Shown piece by piece: positions 6,760 to 8,105 of a stretch of DNA of 8,105 nucleotides. The stretch is from positions 1 through 8,105 of the forward strand of contig DXWE01000068.1 in the NCBI GenBank assembly GCA_019417045.1, in the 5' to 3' direction. The notes under the pieces are model-generated. The model made no database searches. It saw only the letters and a program-made list of their open reading frames with translations, and had not been told where the DNA came from. The DNA is from Oscillospiraceae bacterium. Lineage in GTDB: Bacteria; Bacillota; Clostridia; Oscillospirales; Acutalibacteraceae. How positions within the stretch are numbered: position 1 is the first letter of the stretch; the number at the start of each line of letters is the position of its first letter. Made by a program: the position numbers and the translations under genes.

Positions 6760-7023
6760 CTATTCGCCGAACCCGGACTCGATCAGCTCTGTGGCTTTTG
6801 CGAGCGCCTCTTTCTCATCGGGGCCGTCGCACACCACGTCGATCTCCGCACCGCACGGGATCCCCGCGGCGATGAGGTGCATCAGGCTCTTGGCGTTGAT
6901 CGGCTGGCCTTTGAAGCGGAGGGTGACCTCCGACTGGAATTTTCCCATCGCGGCGGCGAATACGCTCGCCGGGCGCATGTGGAACCCCTGGCTGCCGATC
7001 ACTTTCATGCGTTTTGTCACCAT
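6760..7023 (-). CDS. ptsH: HPr phosphocarrier protein
   Basis: This 87-residue HPr takes phosphate from enzyme I and gives it to the EIIA domains of sugar permeases. His15, the phosphorylated residue, sits in GFHMRPAS, a variant of the common GLHARPA motif that keeps Arg17 and Pro18. Ser46 is present in NAKSLMHL, the position phosphorylated by HPr kinase/phosphorylase in Gram-positive bacteria. A role in catabolite repression is therefore possible. The start at 7023 is chosen because AAAGGAG lies 9 bases upstream in the 19-base gap after the EIIC stop, and because it puts the histidine at position 15 as in most family members; Met6 would lack a binding site. The order EIIC-HPr-enzyme I suggests a dedicated or co-regulated fructose phosphorelay. 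Whether it is the only HPr in the genome cannot be told here. Confidence 0.95.
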   Translation of the reverse strand: MVTKRMKVIGSQGFHMRPASVFAAAMGKFQSEVTLRFKGQPINAKSLMHLIAAGIPCGAEIDVVCDGPDEKEALAKATELIESGFGE

Positions 7024-7032
7024 TGACTGTCT

Positions 7033-7039
7033 CTCCTTT
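7033..7039 (-). promoter_or_regulatory. Ribosome binding site of the HPr gene
   Basis: The - strand reads AAAGGAG across 7039-7033, 9 bases before the ATG at 7023-7021. It lies wholly in the short gap after the EIIC stop, so HPr has its own good initiation signal inside the operon transcript. Confidence 0.8.
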
Positions 7040-7042
7040 CAC

Positions 7043-8105
7043 TCAGGCGGTCCTGGAAAGCCGCCGCCCGTCCAGCGGACGTTTCAGCAGGGCGAGCAGC
7101 GCCATGCCGACAAGCGAGCCCGCCAGCAGCGCGAGGATATACCATCCCACGTTGCCGACCACCGGGAACACAAACGCGCCGCCGTGCGGGGCCCGCAGGG
7201 TGCAGCCCATCGCCATCGACAGCCCGCCCGCAACCGCGGAGCCGGCAATACAGGACGGCAGCACCCGCAGCGGGTCGGCCGCGGCAAACGGAATCGCGCC
7301 CTCGGTGATAAAGCACAGGCCCAGAATATAGTTGACAATCCCGGATTTTCGCTGGTCTGCCGTAAACCGGTTTTTGAAAAAGGTGGTGCACAGCGCGATC
7401 GCGAGCGGGGGCACCATGCCGCCGATCATGACCGCCGCCATCACGTCGTAGCTGCCCGAGGCGATGGCCGCAGTGCCGAACACATAGGCCGCCTTGTTGA
7501 ACGGGCCGCCCATGTCAATCGCCATCATGCCCGCCAGCACAGCGCCGAGCAGCACCTTGCTTGTCGATCCCATCGAGTTCAGCCCGTTGGTGATCGCGGT
7601 GTTCAGCCAGCCGACCGCCGGGTTCACCGCGCACATGAAGGCGCCCATCAGCAAAATGCCGAGCAGCGGGTAGATCAGGATCGGCTTGATTCCCTCGAGG
7701 CTCTCCGGCAGGAAGGAGAATCCCCGGCGCAGCAGCAGCACGATCCCGCCGCCGACAAAGCCGGCCACCAGCGCGCCGATAAATCCCGAGACCGCGAGAG
7801 CGTCCCCGGCCGGCGCTGCAAAGGTGTTGCCGAGCGCGGCCATCATCCCGCCGACAAAGCCGACCGCGAGCCCCGGTCGGTCGGCGATACTGCGCGCGAT
7901 GAAGCCGGCGAGCACCGGGAGCATGAAATCAAATGCGACGCCGCCGACGTTTTTGAAGAAGGCGGCCGCGGCCGTATGGGAGCCGAAATCCGCGTCCTGC
8001 GGCGCGCCGGCAGCCGTGTCGATCAGAAAGGCGAGTGCGATCAGGATCCCGCCGCCGATGACGAACGGCAGCATGTGCGACACGCCGTTCATCAGATGCT
8101 TATAG
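7043..8105 (-). CDS. fruA: PTS fructose-type permease, EIIC membrane domain (5' end beyond window)
   Basis: The frame is open to the right edge of the window, so 353 C-terminal residues are visible and the true start is outside. A Met at 8092 is internal: the codons before it read YKHL, continuing the typical KHLMNGVSHMLPFVIGGG opening of a fructose EIIC domain. Signatures are DMGGPFNKAAYVF (7478-7516), FITEGAIPFAAADPLR (7265-7312) and RAPHGGAFVF near 7170-7198, with multiple hydrophobic membrane spans throughout. The domain carries fructose or a related sugar across the membrane as it is phosphorylated. The protein ends just after the last membrane span, so any EIIA and EIIB domains must lie N-terminal, outside the window, or on other genes. 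It is followed 19 bases later by HPr. Fructose specificity is inferred from family motifs; mannose or other ketose variants exist. The gene symbol is by analogy. Confidence 0.93.
   Translation of the reverse strand, partial: YKHLMNGVSHMLPFVIGGGILIALAFLIDTAAGAPQDADFGSHTAAAAFFKNVGGVAFDFMLPVLAGFIARSIADRPGLAVGFVGGMMAALGNTFAAPAGDALAVSGFIGALVAGFVGGGIVLLLRRGFSFLPESLEGIKPILIYPLLGILLMGAFMCAVNPAVGWLNTAITNGLNSMGSTSKVLLGAVLAGMMAIDMGGPFNKAAYVFGTAAIASGSYDVMAAVMIGGMVPPLAIALCTTFFKNRFTADQRKSGIVNYILGLCFITEGAIPFAAADPLRVLPSCIAGSAVAGGLSMAMGCTLRAPHGGAFVFPVVGNVGWYILALLAGSLVGMALLALLKRPLDGRRLSRTA

Noticed and set aside
6322..7026. A 234-codon + strand frame opposite enzyme I and HPr
   Set aside because: It is a GC-rich shadow of two clearly identified genes, dominated by Arg/Pro/Ala, with no ribosome binding site noticed.

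Overview
The window looks like chromosomal DNA from a GC-rich anaerobic Firmicute, most likely a gut or rumen clostridium of the Oscillospiraceae/Ruminococcaceae type. This is an inference. It rests on a C-terminal type I dockerin on a secreted multidomain carbohydrate esterase, a UPF0371 protein of the Firmicutes kind, and an HPr that keeps the Ser-46 site used by the Gram-positive HPr kinase. No mobile element, CRISPR array, tRNA or rRNA was seen.

Layout: (1) 2-295, + strand: the last 97 residues of a UPF0371/DUF1846 protein, closed by a textbook intrinsic terminator (311-341). (2) 296-744: a long gene-free stretch. Its first half (about 342-580) holds several hairpins and ends in a second terminator-like hairpin with a T tract. 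Its second half is a very AT-rich block (14 G/C in 571-665) leading into a promoter with a perfect TATAAT (660-689) and a good ribosome binding site. (3) 745-4974, + strand: a 1409-residue secreted protein. In order it has a signal peptide, two tandem copies of a beta-sandwich plus FIVAR-like helical unit, two more beta-sandwich modules (the first CBM6/35-like), a CE2-like esterase (jelly roll plus SGNH hydrolase), a CBM6/35-like module and a dockerin. (4) 4997-5028: a strong hairpin between convergent genes. (5) 8105-5045, - strand: a fructose-type PTS operon, with the EIIC domain (5' end outside the window), HPr and enzyme I separated by 19 and 11 bases.

How the genes work together: enzyme I takes phosphate from PEP and passes it to HPr. 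HPr would phosphorylate the A and B domains of the fructose permease, whose membrane C domain is visible here, so one transcript could supply most of a sugar-uptake phosphorelay. The dockerin protein is a separate transcription unit pointing towards the operon. It probably deacetylates plant polysaccharides outside the cell while docked to a cohesin scaffold. A direct functional link between the two is not shown by the sequence.

The most interesting items are the architecture and altered catalytic motifs of the dockerin esterase, and the hairpin-rich leader with its orphan terminator upstream of it.
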